NCBI GenBank assembly: GCA_016938235.1
Contig: JAFGVA010000087.1
Span: 1 to 41,408 of the forward strand
Reading direction: 5' to 3'
Source of the DNA: Bacteroidales bacterium
GTDB taxonomy: Bacteria; Bacteroidota; Bacteroidia; Bacteroidales; UBA10428
DNA: 41,408 nt
Below are positions 18,130 through 25,683 of the stretch, in pieces. The notes under the pieces were generated by a model. That model was not told the origin of the DNA. It worked only from the letters and a program-made list of their open reading frames with translations, and ran no database searches. The first letter of the stretch is position 1; each line of letters starts with the position of its first letter. The translations under genes and the position numbers were made by a program.

Positions 18130-19128
18130 TTATTTATTTTTTAGCGTTTTATAATAGTCTTTAGTAATTTCTTTCATAACCCAGTTGGTTCTCATTCCGG
18201 TTTCTCCGGTAGATGGCGCATCTCCTTCTCCTCTGATAGCTTTAACAACCAAATCGATTAAGTTTTGCTGAACATGTTTTGGTTTTTCAAAACGAAATGT
18301 GCTTTTCCCTGCTATATTATCCATAACAATTGGATTAAAGCCGAAACAGGAAAAAGTTATTTTTCCACTTTCTCCCGAAATTTCCATCCTGTCACAATTA
18401 CTATCGTGAGATGATGCAAAACACCAGCTACCCGTTCCGATTACTCCATTTTCGAACTGAAAACCGGCTGAAACGGTGTCTTCGGCAGTATACAATCCGC
18501 CCTGGTTTGATACCAGGCTACTTACCTTAATAACAGGGCCAAACAAATAGTCGAAATAATCGAGTTGATGTGAGGCCAGATCATAAAAATGCCCTCCCCC
18601 GGCAATTTCCGGTTTAACCCTCCAGGGTAAAACTTTGCTAAGTTCTTCGTAAGAAGGTGCTTTAAATAATTTAATATTAACTGTATGCGGTTTACCTATC
18701 TGGTTATCATCTATCAACTCCTTAACTTTTAGGAACCCTGGTAGTGCTCTTCGGTAATAAGCAACAAATATTGGTACATTGTGTTTTTTTGATGCTTCAA
18801 CCATTTCTTTGCACTCACGATATGTTCTCGCCATGGGTTTTTCGACATAAACCGGTTTACCTGCTTCTATTGCTTTAATGGCATATTCAACATGACTGTC
18901 GGGTGGTGTAGCAACATATACAGCATTCACTTCCTTGTCGTTAATAAGCTTATCGGCATTGCTGTACCACTTTGGTATGTTATGTCTCAAGGCATAATCA
19001 GCGGCCTTGTCAGCATCGCGTCGCATAACAGCAATCAATTTTGAATTATCAACCAGATTAAAAGCCGGCCCGCTTTTTACCTCAGTTACATTTCCACATC
19101 CGATTATGCCCCATTTTACTGTTTTCAT
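18130..19128 (-). CDS. Gfo/Idh/MocA family oxidoreductase
   Basis: A 332-residue NAD(P)-dependent sugar oxidoreductase. The Rossmann loop is 'GIIGCGNV' near residue 10, the conserved 'EKP' is in 'KPVYVEKPMAR' (about residue 97), and the second domain carries 'GGGHFYDLASHQLDYFDYLFG', where the His/Asp residues of the active site are expected. The family acts on free sugars, inositols and sugar acids; the exact substrate is not readable. It lies between the LarA-like gene and gnd. If it oxidises glucose or a related aldose it could supply gluconate to the LarA-like epimerase, but this is inference from order alone. Confidence 0.85.
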   Translation of the reverse strand: MKTVKWGIIGCGNVTEVKSGPAFNLVDNSKLIAVMRRDADKAADYALRHNIPKWYSNADKLINDKEVNAVYVATPPDSHVEYAIKAIEAGKPVYVEKPMARTYRECKEMVEASKKHNVPIFVAYYRRALPGFLKVKELIDDNQIGKPHTVNIKLFKAPSYEELSKVLPWRVKPEIAGGGHFYDLASHQLDYFDYLFGPVIKVSSLVSNQGGLYTAEDTVSAGFQFENGVIGTGSWCFASSHDSNCDRMEISGESGKITFSCFGFNPIVMDNIAGKSTFRFEKPKHVQQNLIDLVVKAIRGEGDAPSTGETGMRTNWVMKEITKDYYKTLKNK

Positions 19129-19164
19129 ATGCTTTTCAACTGCCTGGATTGTCTGTCAGCAAAC

Positions 19165-20439
19165 TTAATTAATAAACCTGTCTTTCGTTGCCCAAAGTCC
19201 TATTGCAGGGTTAGAAATATAGAAAATTTCTTCTCCATCGGGCATCGTATTATAACCATCTCTCAATTCTTCCGGATTATATTTTTTAAGCATGGTATCC
19301 ACATCGGCATGTTTAAAGTTTACGCCCTCAATCTGCTCTTTTGTAAGCTTGCCCGGACAATAAGTAATTGAGAACCTGCCTTCTGAACTCCCATGAATTA
19401 AATGAGCAGCGGCACTCAGATTATCAGCTAAATCCTGATTTTCTTTTAGTAATTTCAAGGTTTCCGGTGTACCTCTGTAACCATACTTCCTGATGAGTTT
19501 ATCAATTTCAGGGTCTTCACCAAATTCTCTTAATCCCGGTGCCAAAACAATCAGCTCCGCTCCATGGGCTAATGCCATTCTTGTTCTGTATACACTTTTA
19601 TTGCCAAGCCATGTGCTTTTAAACTCAGAAGGATCGAGATAAACCACTGCTTTTTTTATTGGATTATTGAGCATGGTGAAATTCACTTTTAAGGATAGTT
19701 CCGCAGCAAGGGTAAATACCTCAATATCGTCGCCAATAAATAAACCTTTCACAGCCAGCTTACCATCGGGATTTCTACCCACAACTGTATGAACATATAC
19801 AACCGGCAAATTTTTAATAAAATTATCGGAGGCGAAATTGAGAAGACTCCGTACAGGGTTTTCTGCCCTGCCCATAACTCTTTCCATGCCGTAAACTGCA
19901 CCAACAAAATGGCTTTTATTTATACCCTCGGCGCCACCGGTACCAACGAACAAGTTCTTATTGTAGTTAGCCATTCCTATTACTTCGTGAGGCACAACCT
20001 GTCCGACAGACAGGATTAAATCGTGTCCTCCGCTATAAACCAGCTTATTTAGCTGGGCCGGCCAATCGTAATCCAAAGCTCCATTGGTAAGCTCAGCAAC
20101 ATAAGTTCCGGGAACTCTACCAACAGTAACAACATCATTTCTCCAGTCGTGAACCCGAAACAGACTCTTAGGAACCCCGGGGAACATATGAGAGATTTCT
20201 TCATCGGACATGGCAAAATGTGTACCCAAAGCCGGAAGAATATCTTTCAGCTTATCGCCATAATATGCGTAGGCATAAGTTGTTAATTCGCCTGCCCTGG
20301 AATGATACCTGGTATAATCGGGTGGTATAACAAGTACATTTTTTCGTTCTCCGAGCTTTTTTAATGCTTCAAATAATCCTTCTTTCAGCTCTTGGGGAGT
20401 CATAGAAGTATTTTCCGAACCGTGTTTGAAGTATATCAT
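19165..20439 (-). CDS. LarA-family (nickel-pincer) 2-epimerase, probable aldonate epimerase
   Basis: A 424-residue member of the lactate racemase (LarA) family. LarA enzymes racemise or epimerise alpha-hydroxyacids with a nickel-pincer nucleotide. Here His151, Lys161 and His177 (PHEVIG, NYNKN, NKSHF) have exactly the spacing of His174, Lys184 and His200 in Lactobacillus plantarum LarA, which serve as catalytic base, cofactor-linked lysine and nickel ligand; His74 in LGTH is the likely partner of His108, and 'PPDYTR' is the N-terminal nucleotide/substrate motif. It follows uxuA (mannonate dehydratase) after a terminator hairpin. D-gluconate and D-mannonate differ only at C2, and a LarA relative with D-gluconate 2-epimerase activity has been reported as I recall, so interconversion of these acids is my preferred role. 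The cofactor genes larB, larC and larE are not in the window. Met13 is an alternative start. Confidence 0.82.
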   Translation of the reverse strand: MIYFKHGSENTSMTPQELKEGLFEALKKLGERKNVLVIPPDYTRYHSRAGELTTYAYAYYGDKLKDILPALGTHFAMSDEEISHMFPGVPKSLFRVHDWRNDVVTVGRVPGTYVAELTNGALDYDWPAQLNKLVYSGGHDLILSVGQVVPHEVIGMANYNKNLFVGTGGAEGINKSHFVGAVYGMERVMGRAENPVRSLLNFASDNFIKNLPVVYVHTVVGRNPDGKLAVKGLFIGDDIEVFTLAAELSLKVNFTMLNNPIKKAVVYLDPSEFKSTWLGNKSVYRTRMALAHGAELIVLAPGLREFGEDPEIDKLIRKYGYRGTPETLKLLKENQDLADNLSAAAHLIHGSSEGRFSITYCPGKLTKEQIEGVNFKHADVDTMLKKYNPEELRDGYNTMPDGEEIFYISNPAIGLWATKDRFIN

Positions 20440-20462
20440 TCTGTTGTTTTGTTAAATCTTTG

Positions 20463-20495
20463 TTTTAAAAACCGGGCGGCTACCACACCGCCCGG
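20463..20495 (-). terminator. intrinsic terminator between uxuA and the LarA-like gene
   Basis: A perfect 8-bp GC-only stem, CCGGGCGG (20472-20479) with CCGCCCGG (20488-20495), with an 8-base loop. On the minus strand the stem is followed by TTTTT. It lies in the 117-base gap after uxuA, so lacI-uxuB-uxuA can be ended here or read through only in part into the LarA-like gene and the genes after it. I see no clear promoter between the hairpin and the LarA-like start. Confidence 0.8.
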
Positions 20496-20522
20496 ATTGA
20501 AACTTACCAACCATTAACCCTA

Positions 20523-20542
20523 AACATTTATGAATAAATGTT
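20523..20542. other. 20-bp palindrome in the uxuA 3' spacer
   Basis: AACATTTAT (20523-20531) and ATAAATGTT (20534-20542) form a perfect 9-bp inverted repeat with a two-base centre, 14 bases past the uxuA stop and upstream of the terminator. It could be a protein-binding site for a dimeric regulator or a 3' mRNA stem. It does not resemble the LacI operators at 23764-23820. Confidence 0.5.
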
Positions 20543-20556
20543 GGTCAACTTATTTT

Positions 20557-21789
20557 TCAGGTGCGATAAATCACACCACTTTTTTCAATACCTAATTCTA
20601 AGCCTCTCAGCTCAGCCATACCGCGCAACAAGCCAATCGCTGAATACCCGGGGTTAGTTTTTTTCTTCAAATCGTCAAGAATGGTATGGCCATGGTCAGC
20701 CCGCATCGGAATTTGTTCGTCCTGTCTGTTTGCTGCATGTCGTCTTTTCTGTTCCTTTAGAACCGAAACCATAACATTATACATATCAACATCACCTCTT
20801 AGATGGCTTGCTTCATGAAAACTACCAAATGGATCGCGTTGAGTACTTCTTAAATGCAAAAAATTTACTTTATCGCCTAATCGTTCAATAATTCCTGGTA
20901 AATCATTATCAGGACGAACACCCAGGGAACCGGTGCAAATACAAAGACCATTATAAATTGAGTCATGTAGATTCACAATATATTGTAAATCTTTTTCGGT
21001 ACTTACCACCCTGGGGAGTCCAAACAATGAAATTGGAGGATCATCGGGATGAATAGCCAGGCGCACTCCTGACTCAATAGCCACCGGAACAATTGCTTCC
21101 AGAAAGTATTTCAGGTTTACCCGATATTTATTTGAGTCTATATGCTTATAATCAGCAAGTCGTTTTCTGAATTCATCGATATCATACCCCTCCTGACCAC
21201 CCGGCAGACCAGCAATAATATTTTTCTGAAGCACATAACGTTCTTCAGAAGACATGGATTCAAACCTGATTTTTGCGGCCTGAACTAATTCATCGGAATA
21301 TTCCTTTTCAGCACCTTCGCGTTCAAGCATAAATAAGTCAAAAGCCACAAATTCCGGAAAATTAAACGACAAAGCTCGTGCTCCATCTTCAAGTTCCATC
21401 TGCAAATTTGTGCGGGTCCAGTCAACAACGGGCATCCAGTTGTAGGTAACTACAGGTATACCAACTTTACCAACATTTCTGATTGACTCCTTGTATTTTT
21501 CAATCCACTCATCGCGAGTAGGTTTTCCCTGTTTAATATCTTCATGAACAGGAATACTTTCGATAACAGACCAGGTTAATCCTCTTGGTTTTCCGGGTTT
21601 TGTACTATCGTCCCATTCAATATGCCTTTTTCGGTCGGTTAAAGCTTTTTCGGTCCATACTTCGCCAATTGGCACATCGTGAAGTGCCGTTACAATTCCG
21701 GTTGCCCCTGCTTGTCTGATATCTGCCAGGGTTACCGGGTCACTCGGACCGTACCATCTCCATGTTTGTTCCATTCCCATATTCGTCAA
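20557..21789 (-). CDS. uxuA: D-mannonate dehydratase
   Basis: A 410-residue TIM-barrel enzyme that dehydrates D-mannonate to KDG. Metal-ligand candidates are His247 (AIHPDDPP), Cys285 (CTGSLG), His312 (FLHLRS) and the Asp/His of 'RADHGH' near residue 365, in the order known for UxuA. 'YNWMPVVDWTRT' is another family hallmark. The true start may be Met6 (MEQTWRWYG), since the family begins close to the W-R-W/F-G motif. It lies 30 bases after the SDR gene and is followed by a palindrome and a terminator. It is the meeting point of the fructuronate branch and, if the LarA-like protein epimerises aldonates, of gluconate. Confidence 0.95.
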   Translation of the reverse strand: MTNMGMEQTWRWYGPSDPVTLADIRQAGATGIVTALHDVPIGEVWTEKALTDRKRHIEWDDSTKPGKPRGLTWSVIESIPVHEDIKQGKPTRDEWIEKYKESIRNVGKVGIPVVTYNWMPVVDWTRTNLQMELEDGARALSFNFPEFVAFDLFMLEREGAEKEYSDELVQAAKIRFESMSSEERYVLQKNIIAGLPGGQEGYDIDEFRKRLADYKHIDSNKYRVNLKYFLEAIVPVAIESGVRLAIHPDDPPISLFGLPRVVSTEKDLQYIVNLHDSIYNGLCICTGSLGVRPDNDLPGIIERLGDKVNFLHLRSTQRDPFGSFHEASHLRGDVDMYNVMVSVLKEQKRRHAANRQDEQIPMRADHGHTILDDLKKKTNPGYSAIGLLRGMAELRGLELGIEKSGVIYRT

Positions 21790-21819
21790 ACTACCTTTTA
21801 TTGTTATAAATTTAATGGT

Positions 21820-22671
21820 TTACACTCCTCCAAAGGCACTGTATCCTCCATCGACCGGAATACAAATACCTGTTACAAATTTTGAAACTCCGGAAAGCAG
21901 GTAAAGAACTGTACCTTGTAATTCCTCCACCTCGCCATATCTGCCCATTGGTGTATTTGAGATAATTTTTTGACCTCTTGGGGTTGGATTGCCCGTTTTT
22001 TCATCAACCAAAAGGAACCTGTTCTGGTTTGTGAGAAAGAAACCCGGAGCAACTGCATTTACCCTAATCCCGACTTTTGCCAGGTGAACTGAAAGCCATT
22101 CGGTAAAATTGTTAATCGAAGCCTTGGCTGCTGAGTAAGCAGGAATCTTAGTTAATGGTTTGTATGCATTCATTGAAGAAATATTCAGTACGGCGCCCCC
22201 ACCTGCTGTTAACATATCTTTTGTAAAAACCATTGATGGAAGTAATGTTCCTTTAAAATTCAGATCAAACACCCACTGAAAACCTTCCACTTCAAGTCCG
22301 TAAAATGATTTTTCAAGCTCTGAAATGTTGTCTTTATCTATTGTTTCAATCTGAGTTGTTGCTTTTGGTGAATTCCCTCCGGCACCATTAATTAATAAGG
22401 TGATAGTACCAAGTTCCCTGTTGATTTTAACTTTAACATCTTCCAGTGATTGTTTATCTAAAACATTGGCTTTATAACCTTTGGTTATTGTACCTGTTTT
22501 AGATTCAATATCGGCTGCTACTTTAACAGCCATTTCTTCGTTTATATCAAGTATAGCTGTTTTAACACCTACAGAGGCAAGTCCTAAAGCAATTGAAGAA
22601 CCTATAACACCTGCACCACCTGTCAGCACACAAACCTGATCTTTTAAATCGTCAAAACTTGGTTTAGTCAT
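21820..22671 (-). CDS. uxuB: SDR oxidoreductase, probable fructuronate reductase (UxuB role)
   Basis: A 283-residue short-chain dehydrogenase with cofactor loop TGGAGVIGSSIA, 'INGAGGNSP' and catalytic 'PAYSAAKAS'. The extra stretch around 'FYGLEVEGFQWVFDLN' and 'GFFLTNQNRFLL' is typical of the SDR-type D-mannonate oxidoreductases, for which Bacillus subtilis YjmF is the precedent; it is not related to the long-chain UxuB of E. coli. It sits between the LacI regulator (two bases) and uxuA (30 bases), which supports the reduction of D-fructuronate to D-mannonate. Residue positions do not by themselves fix the substrate. Confidence 0.8.
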   Translation of the reverse strand: MTKPSFDDLKDQVCVLTGGAGVIGSSIALGLASVGVKTAILDINEEMAVKVAADIESKTGTITKGYKANVLDKQSLEDVKVKINRELGTITLLINGAGGNSPKATTQIETIDKDNISELEKSFYGLEVEGFQWVFDLNFKGTLLPSMVFTKDMLTAGGGAVLNISSMNAYKPLTKIPAYSAAKASINNFTEWLSVHLAKVGIRVNAVAPGFFLTNQNRFLLVDEKTGNPTPRGQKIISNTPMGRYGEVEELQGTVLYLLSGVSKFVTGICIPVDGGYSAFGGV

Positions 22672-22673
22672 AT

Positions 22674-23741
22674 CTATCTGTATTTTTTATAGAATTGTAT
22701 ATTTTCTTTCATAATAACATCAATTGGACTGTAATTAACCCTCTCGACCAGACGATTAGCAAAAAGCAAATTAAAGAGTGCTGATACACTTCTGTATCCT
22801 TGCTCCTCTGGCTTCTGACAGATTAAAAAATCAATTACTCCTTCTTCGAGATATTTCAAATTATCATCAACCAGATCAAACCCCATCAATAACAGCTTAT
22901 TCAGTTTTAACTTTTTGAGAATGGAAGCAACCATATGTACCCTTGAATTAGTTACAAACACTGCTGATATATGTGGATGATCTTTTAAAATTTTTGTTAC
23001 GGTCTTTTCCGGCTCCATCTTGTTGTCAACATCTATCGATTGCGAAATTATGCTAACATCAAGTTTCTTATATTCAGATATAAAATCGAGAAAACCTCTT
23101 TCTCTTTTGTTTAAATGTGAAAGTGTAGCCTTATTCTTAGTAAGGTTTAAAACCAAAATTGTGGTGTTTCCCGGAATACTATAAGATAATAAGTGCGCTG
23201 CTAAGCGTCCACTCATATAGCCATCCTGTCCGAAATAACCTTGCACATATTCACTCTCAAGATTAGCATCCAGAAATATTACCGGAATCTGCAACACCTG
23301 GCATTGATTAATATAAAATTGAGAAGCTTCGATAAAATGAGGCGTGAAAATTACCCCATCCGGATTTGATTTTAACACCTTATCAAAGGTCTTTTTAAAT
23401 TCCTTTTCACTATCAATGTTATAAGTTAAAACCTGAACTGCAGCATTAAAATCTTTGATTTCTGCTGCAGCTTTATTAATTCCATCCAAAGGTTTTTTCC
23501 AATACGGATTTCCATTCTGAGAACCGGGAAGAAGAACAGCTATTCGATAAGTCTTTTTCGAAGCAAGAGATTTTGCTATAATGTTGGGAGTATAGCTTAA
23601 TTCTTCAATGATTTTATGAATTTTTTTTCGTGTTTCTTCTTTCACTTCGCCCCTGTTGTGCAGAACACGATCAACAGTACCTGTTGAGACCCCAGCCATT
23701 AGGGCTATATCTTTGATTCTTATCTTGTTATATTTTTTCAT
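22674..23741 (-). CDS. LacI family transcriptional regulator of the uronate block
   Basis: A 355-residue LacI/PurR-type repressor: HTH at residues 8-27 ('IKDIALMAGVSTGTVDRVLH'), hinge 'NIIAKSLASKK', then a periplasmic-binding-protein fold for the effector (start 'YRIAVLLPGSQNGNPYWKKPLDG'). It is the first gene of the lacI-uxuB-uxuA transcript, with only two bases to the SDR. Two identical 14-bp sites with a central CG lie 22-79 bases upstream of its ATG, so it very probably represses its own operon and is released by a uronate-derived metabolite. Which metabolite is unknown. Confidence 0.9.
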   Translation of the reverse strand: MKKYNKIRIKDIALMAGVSTGTVDRVLHNRGEVKEETRKKIHKIIEELSYTPNIIAKSLASKKTYRIAVLLPGSQNGNPYWKKPLDGINKAAAEIKDFNAAVQVLTYNIDSEKEFKKTFDKVLKSNPDGVIFTPHFIEASQFYINQCQVLQIPVIFLDANLESEYVQGYFGQDGYMSGRLAAHLLSYSIPGNTTILVLNLTKNKATLSHLNKRERGFLDFISEYKKLDVSIISQSIDVDNKMEPEKTVTKILKDHPHISAVFVTNSRVHMVASILKKLKLNKLLLMGFDLVDDNLKYLEEGVIDFLICQKPEEQGYRSVSALFNLLFANRLVERVNYSPIDVIMKENIQFYKKYR

Positions 23742-23763
23742 TCAGTGAATCTAAATCATATTT

Positions 23764-23820
23764 CGTGTACGCACACGGCAAATATATAAAAACAAAAACA
23801 AATTCCCGTGTACGCACACG
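23764..23820 (-). promoter_or_regulatory. paired LacI-type operators around the regulator's promoter
   Basis: CGTGTACGCACACG occurs twice, at 23764-23777 and 23807-23820, 43 bases apart (about four helical turns). Each is an imperfect palindrome (12 of 14 positions symmetrical) centred on CG, the usual LacI-family operator form. Between them, on the minus strand, TATATTTG (23779-23786) fits the -7 consensus TAnnTTTG; the start of transcription would then fall inside the nearer operator and the -33 region at the farther one. No good -33 box is visible. I found no third copy elsewhere in the window by eye. Confidence 0.78.
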
Positions 23821-24130
23821 TAAATTTATTCTCTTTAGAATGGTTTTAAAGAAAATATGTATTTACTGGTTAAAAAAGGGCACGCGTTTGGAAAAATGCG
23901 CCGGGTAGGAATATACAACAGCTTGTTGAAATTGTCTAAATTAAAAACGATAAGTTTAGGAACATAAAATCCTTAGGTTTACATTGAAAATCAATAATAT
24001 AATGTCATTGCCTTGTAATGATGTAATCTTTTTGATTCAGCAGATTGCCTCGCTGTGCCCGCAATAACGGTTAATATGTGAATTATAGTTACTATCACGC
24101 ACTAGGTTGATAATGGCACGCGTTTGGAAT

Positions 24131-24192
24131 AGAAAACTTATAAATGCTCTTATGAAAATATTTTTCACCGGGCTCCAGCACGATTGATGCGT
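24131..24192 (-). pseudogene. relic of the galM 3' end
   Basis: Read on the minus strand, this stretch encodes SIVLEPGEKYFHKSIYKFSI, which matches the C-terminus of the intact mutarotase next door (STVLEPGEKYYHKSVYKFSV) with only a few conservative changes. The DNA is similar over about 60 bases to 24537-24597. No upstream part of galM remains, and the frame runs into the GGCACGCG repeat in place of the normal stop. It is best explained by duplication of the galM tail with its downstream spacer followed by decay. Confidence 0.8.
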
Positions 24193-24465
24193 TGATGCTG
24201 GCACGCGTTTGGAACCTAAAATCCGTAAGTCTTTCCCCAAACTCCCATCCAATGCGTCATTGCGAGTAAAACGAAGCAATCTTTTTGATTCAGCAGATTG
24301 CCGCGCTGTGTATGCAATAACTGTTAACAAGTGGATTATAGTTACAATCGAGCACCAGGTTTATAATGGCACGCGTTTGGAAACGCGCGCCAGGTGTGAA
24401 GTGCAAATGCAGGAGATTCCCGGTCGTTGCCGGGAATGACGAAAAAGCAGGGTTTGATGAAGTAC

Positions 24466-24508
24466 AAAAAAAAAGGTCAGAAAGAATGTGTCTCTGACCT
24501 TTTTTTTA
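24466..24508 (-). terminator. intrinsic terminator after galM
   Basis: GGTCAGA (24475-24481) pairs with TCTGACC (24493-24499), and the stem is extended by a run of A on the left against T on the right. On the minus strand the hairpin is followed by a run of nine T, directly after the galM stop at 24525. The symmetry means it would also work for plus-strand transcripts. It closes the arabinose operon. Confidence 0.92.
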
Positions 24509-24524
24509 TTATATTTTTTACTTA

Positions 24525-25652
24525 TTATTTCTTCACTGAAAATTTATAAACACTCTTGTGATAATATTTTTCGCCCGGTTCAAGCACCGTTGACGGGAAA
24601 TTTTCCTGGTTAGGAGAATCGGGATAATGCTGCGGTTCAAAAATAAAGGCTCCCCTGTGCACATATGTTTTTCCTGATTTACCGCTAACAGAGCTATCCA
24701 TAAAATTGCCGCAGTAAAATTGTAATGCTGGTTCGATTGTATATATTTCAAGCATTCTTCCAGTGGTTTCCTCGAATACTCTACTTGCAAAACTTAATTC
24801 TGTAGAATCTTTCTTTAAAACCCAGTTATGATCATAACCTTTCCCGTTTTTTAGTTGCTGATTATCATCATTCACCCTGGCACCGACTGCTGTTGGTGTT
24901 CTAAAATCAAAAGGAGTTCCATCGACTGCAGCGATCTCGCCAGTTGGAATCCATAAAGAATCGACCGGAGTGTACATATCAGCATTAATCTCAACTTTGT
25001 GGGCCAATATATCACCATTCCCCTCACCTTTTAAATTAAGGTAGGTGTGATTTGTAAGGTTAATAACTGTTTTCTTGTTAGTTTCGGCGAAAAATTCCAT
25101 AATTATTTCATTTTCCGGAGTAAGTGTAAACACCTGCTTCACCTTCACTTCTCCCGGGAAACCTTGTTCTCCATCGGGCGATGTATAGGTCATTGTTATT
25201 GAATTTCCATCCTGAACAGCATCCCAAAGTACTTTATCATAACCTTTTTTGCCGCCATGAAGCGTAGTTGTACCTTCGTTTTGTTCGAGCTGAAACTCTT
25301 GTCCATCAAGGGAGAATTTTCCATTGGCAATGCGGTTTGCGAACCGGCCAACAATACATCCCAGGTACATATTATCCCGGGTTATGTAATCATCAATTGT
25401 GTTGAAACCTAGCACTATATCATCGTAGTTACCTTGTGCATCAGGCATGAGTATCGACACAATTCTTGCACCATAATTGGTCATTTTGATTTCTATTCCA
25501 CCCTCGTTTTTAAGCGTGTACAAGTCGGTTTTACCCAGTTCTACCTGTTTATTAAAATTCTCTCTCATAATAGCAGATTCTGATACTTTTGTTTTAGGGC
25601 CACAACTCATTATCAGGGTTATAGCAAATAGACCGAAAATTGTTTTTTTCAT
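24525..25652 (-). CDS. galM: aldose 1-epimerase (mutarotase), lipoprotein
   Basis: A 375-residue galactose-mutarotase-like protein that interconverts alpha and beta anomers of aldoses. The N-terminus is a lipoprotein signal with lipobox IMSC (Cys17), so it acts outside the cytoplasm, where it can equilibrate sugars before uptake. 'NYGARIVSI', 'GRFANRIANGKF', 'LHGGKKGYDKVLW', the catalytic His in 'NLTNHTYLNL' and the Glu in 'STVLEPGEKY' are as expected. It is the last gene of the arabinose block, 31 bases after araB. Its 3' end is duplicated as a relic downstream. Confidence 0.93.
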   Translation of the reverse strand: MKKTIFGLFAITLIMSCGPKTKVSESAIMRENFNKQVELGKTDLYTLKNEGGIEIKMTNYGARIVSILMPDAQGNYDDIVLGFNTIDDYITRDNMYLGCIVGRFANRIANGKFSLDGQEFQLEQNEGTTTLHGGKKGYDKVLWDAVQDGNSITMTYTSPDGEQGFPGEVKVKQVFTLTPENEIIMEFFAETNKKTVINLTNHTYLNLKGEGNGDILAHKVEINADMYTPVDSLWIPTGEIAAVDGTPFDFRTPTAVGARVNDDNQQLKNGKGYDHNWVLKKDSTELSFASRVFEETTGRMLEIYTIEPALQFYCGNFMDSSVSGKSGKTYVHRGAFIFEPQHYPDSPNQENFPSTVLEPGEKYYHKSVYKFSVKK

Positions 25653-25683
25653 TGTATTAGGGTTTAGTAATTTAAAAATTCCT

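Larger units (their letters stand above)
23821..24524. repeat. gene-free repeat region with a tandem duplication
   Basis: The 15-mer GGCACGCGTTTGGAA occurs four times (23879, 24115, 24200, 24368). A block at about 23959-24129 is repeated at about 24211-24382 with a period of 252-253 bases: a 25-base segment at 24025-24049 is identical at 24278-24302. Both copies carry diverged forms of the REP-like element also found at 11941-12025. The last 15-mer extends into a hairpin (24368-24391) with one mispair. A relic of the galM tail lies between the copies. A CCCGG-rich inverted repeat follows at about 24417-24440. No gene is supported. Confidence 0.8.

Noticed and set aside
19165-20439. Plain lactate racemase
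   Set aside because: The catalytic residues fit the LarA family, but the hexuronate setting and lack of lactate genes make lactate an unlikely substrate.
23879-24391. Four-fold 15-mer that might suggest a CRISPR array
   Set aside because: Spacing is irregular (236, 85 and 168 bases), the repeat is too short, spacers are themselves repeated, and no cas gene is near.
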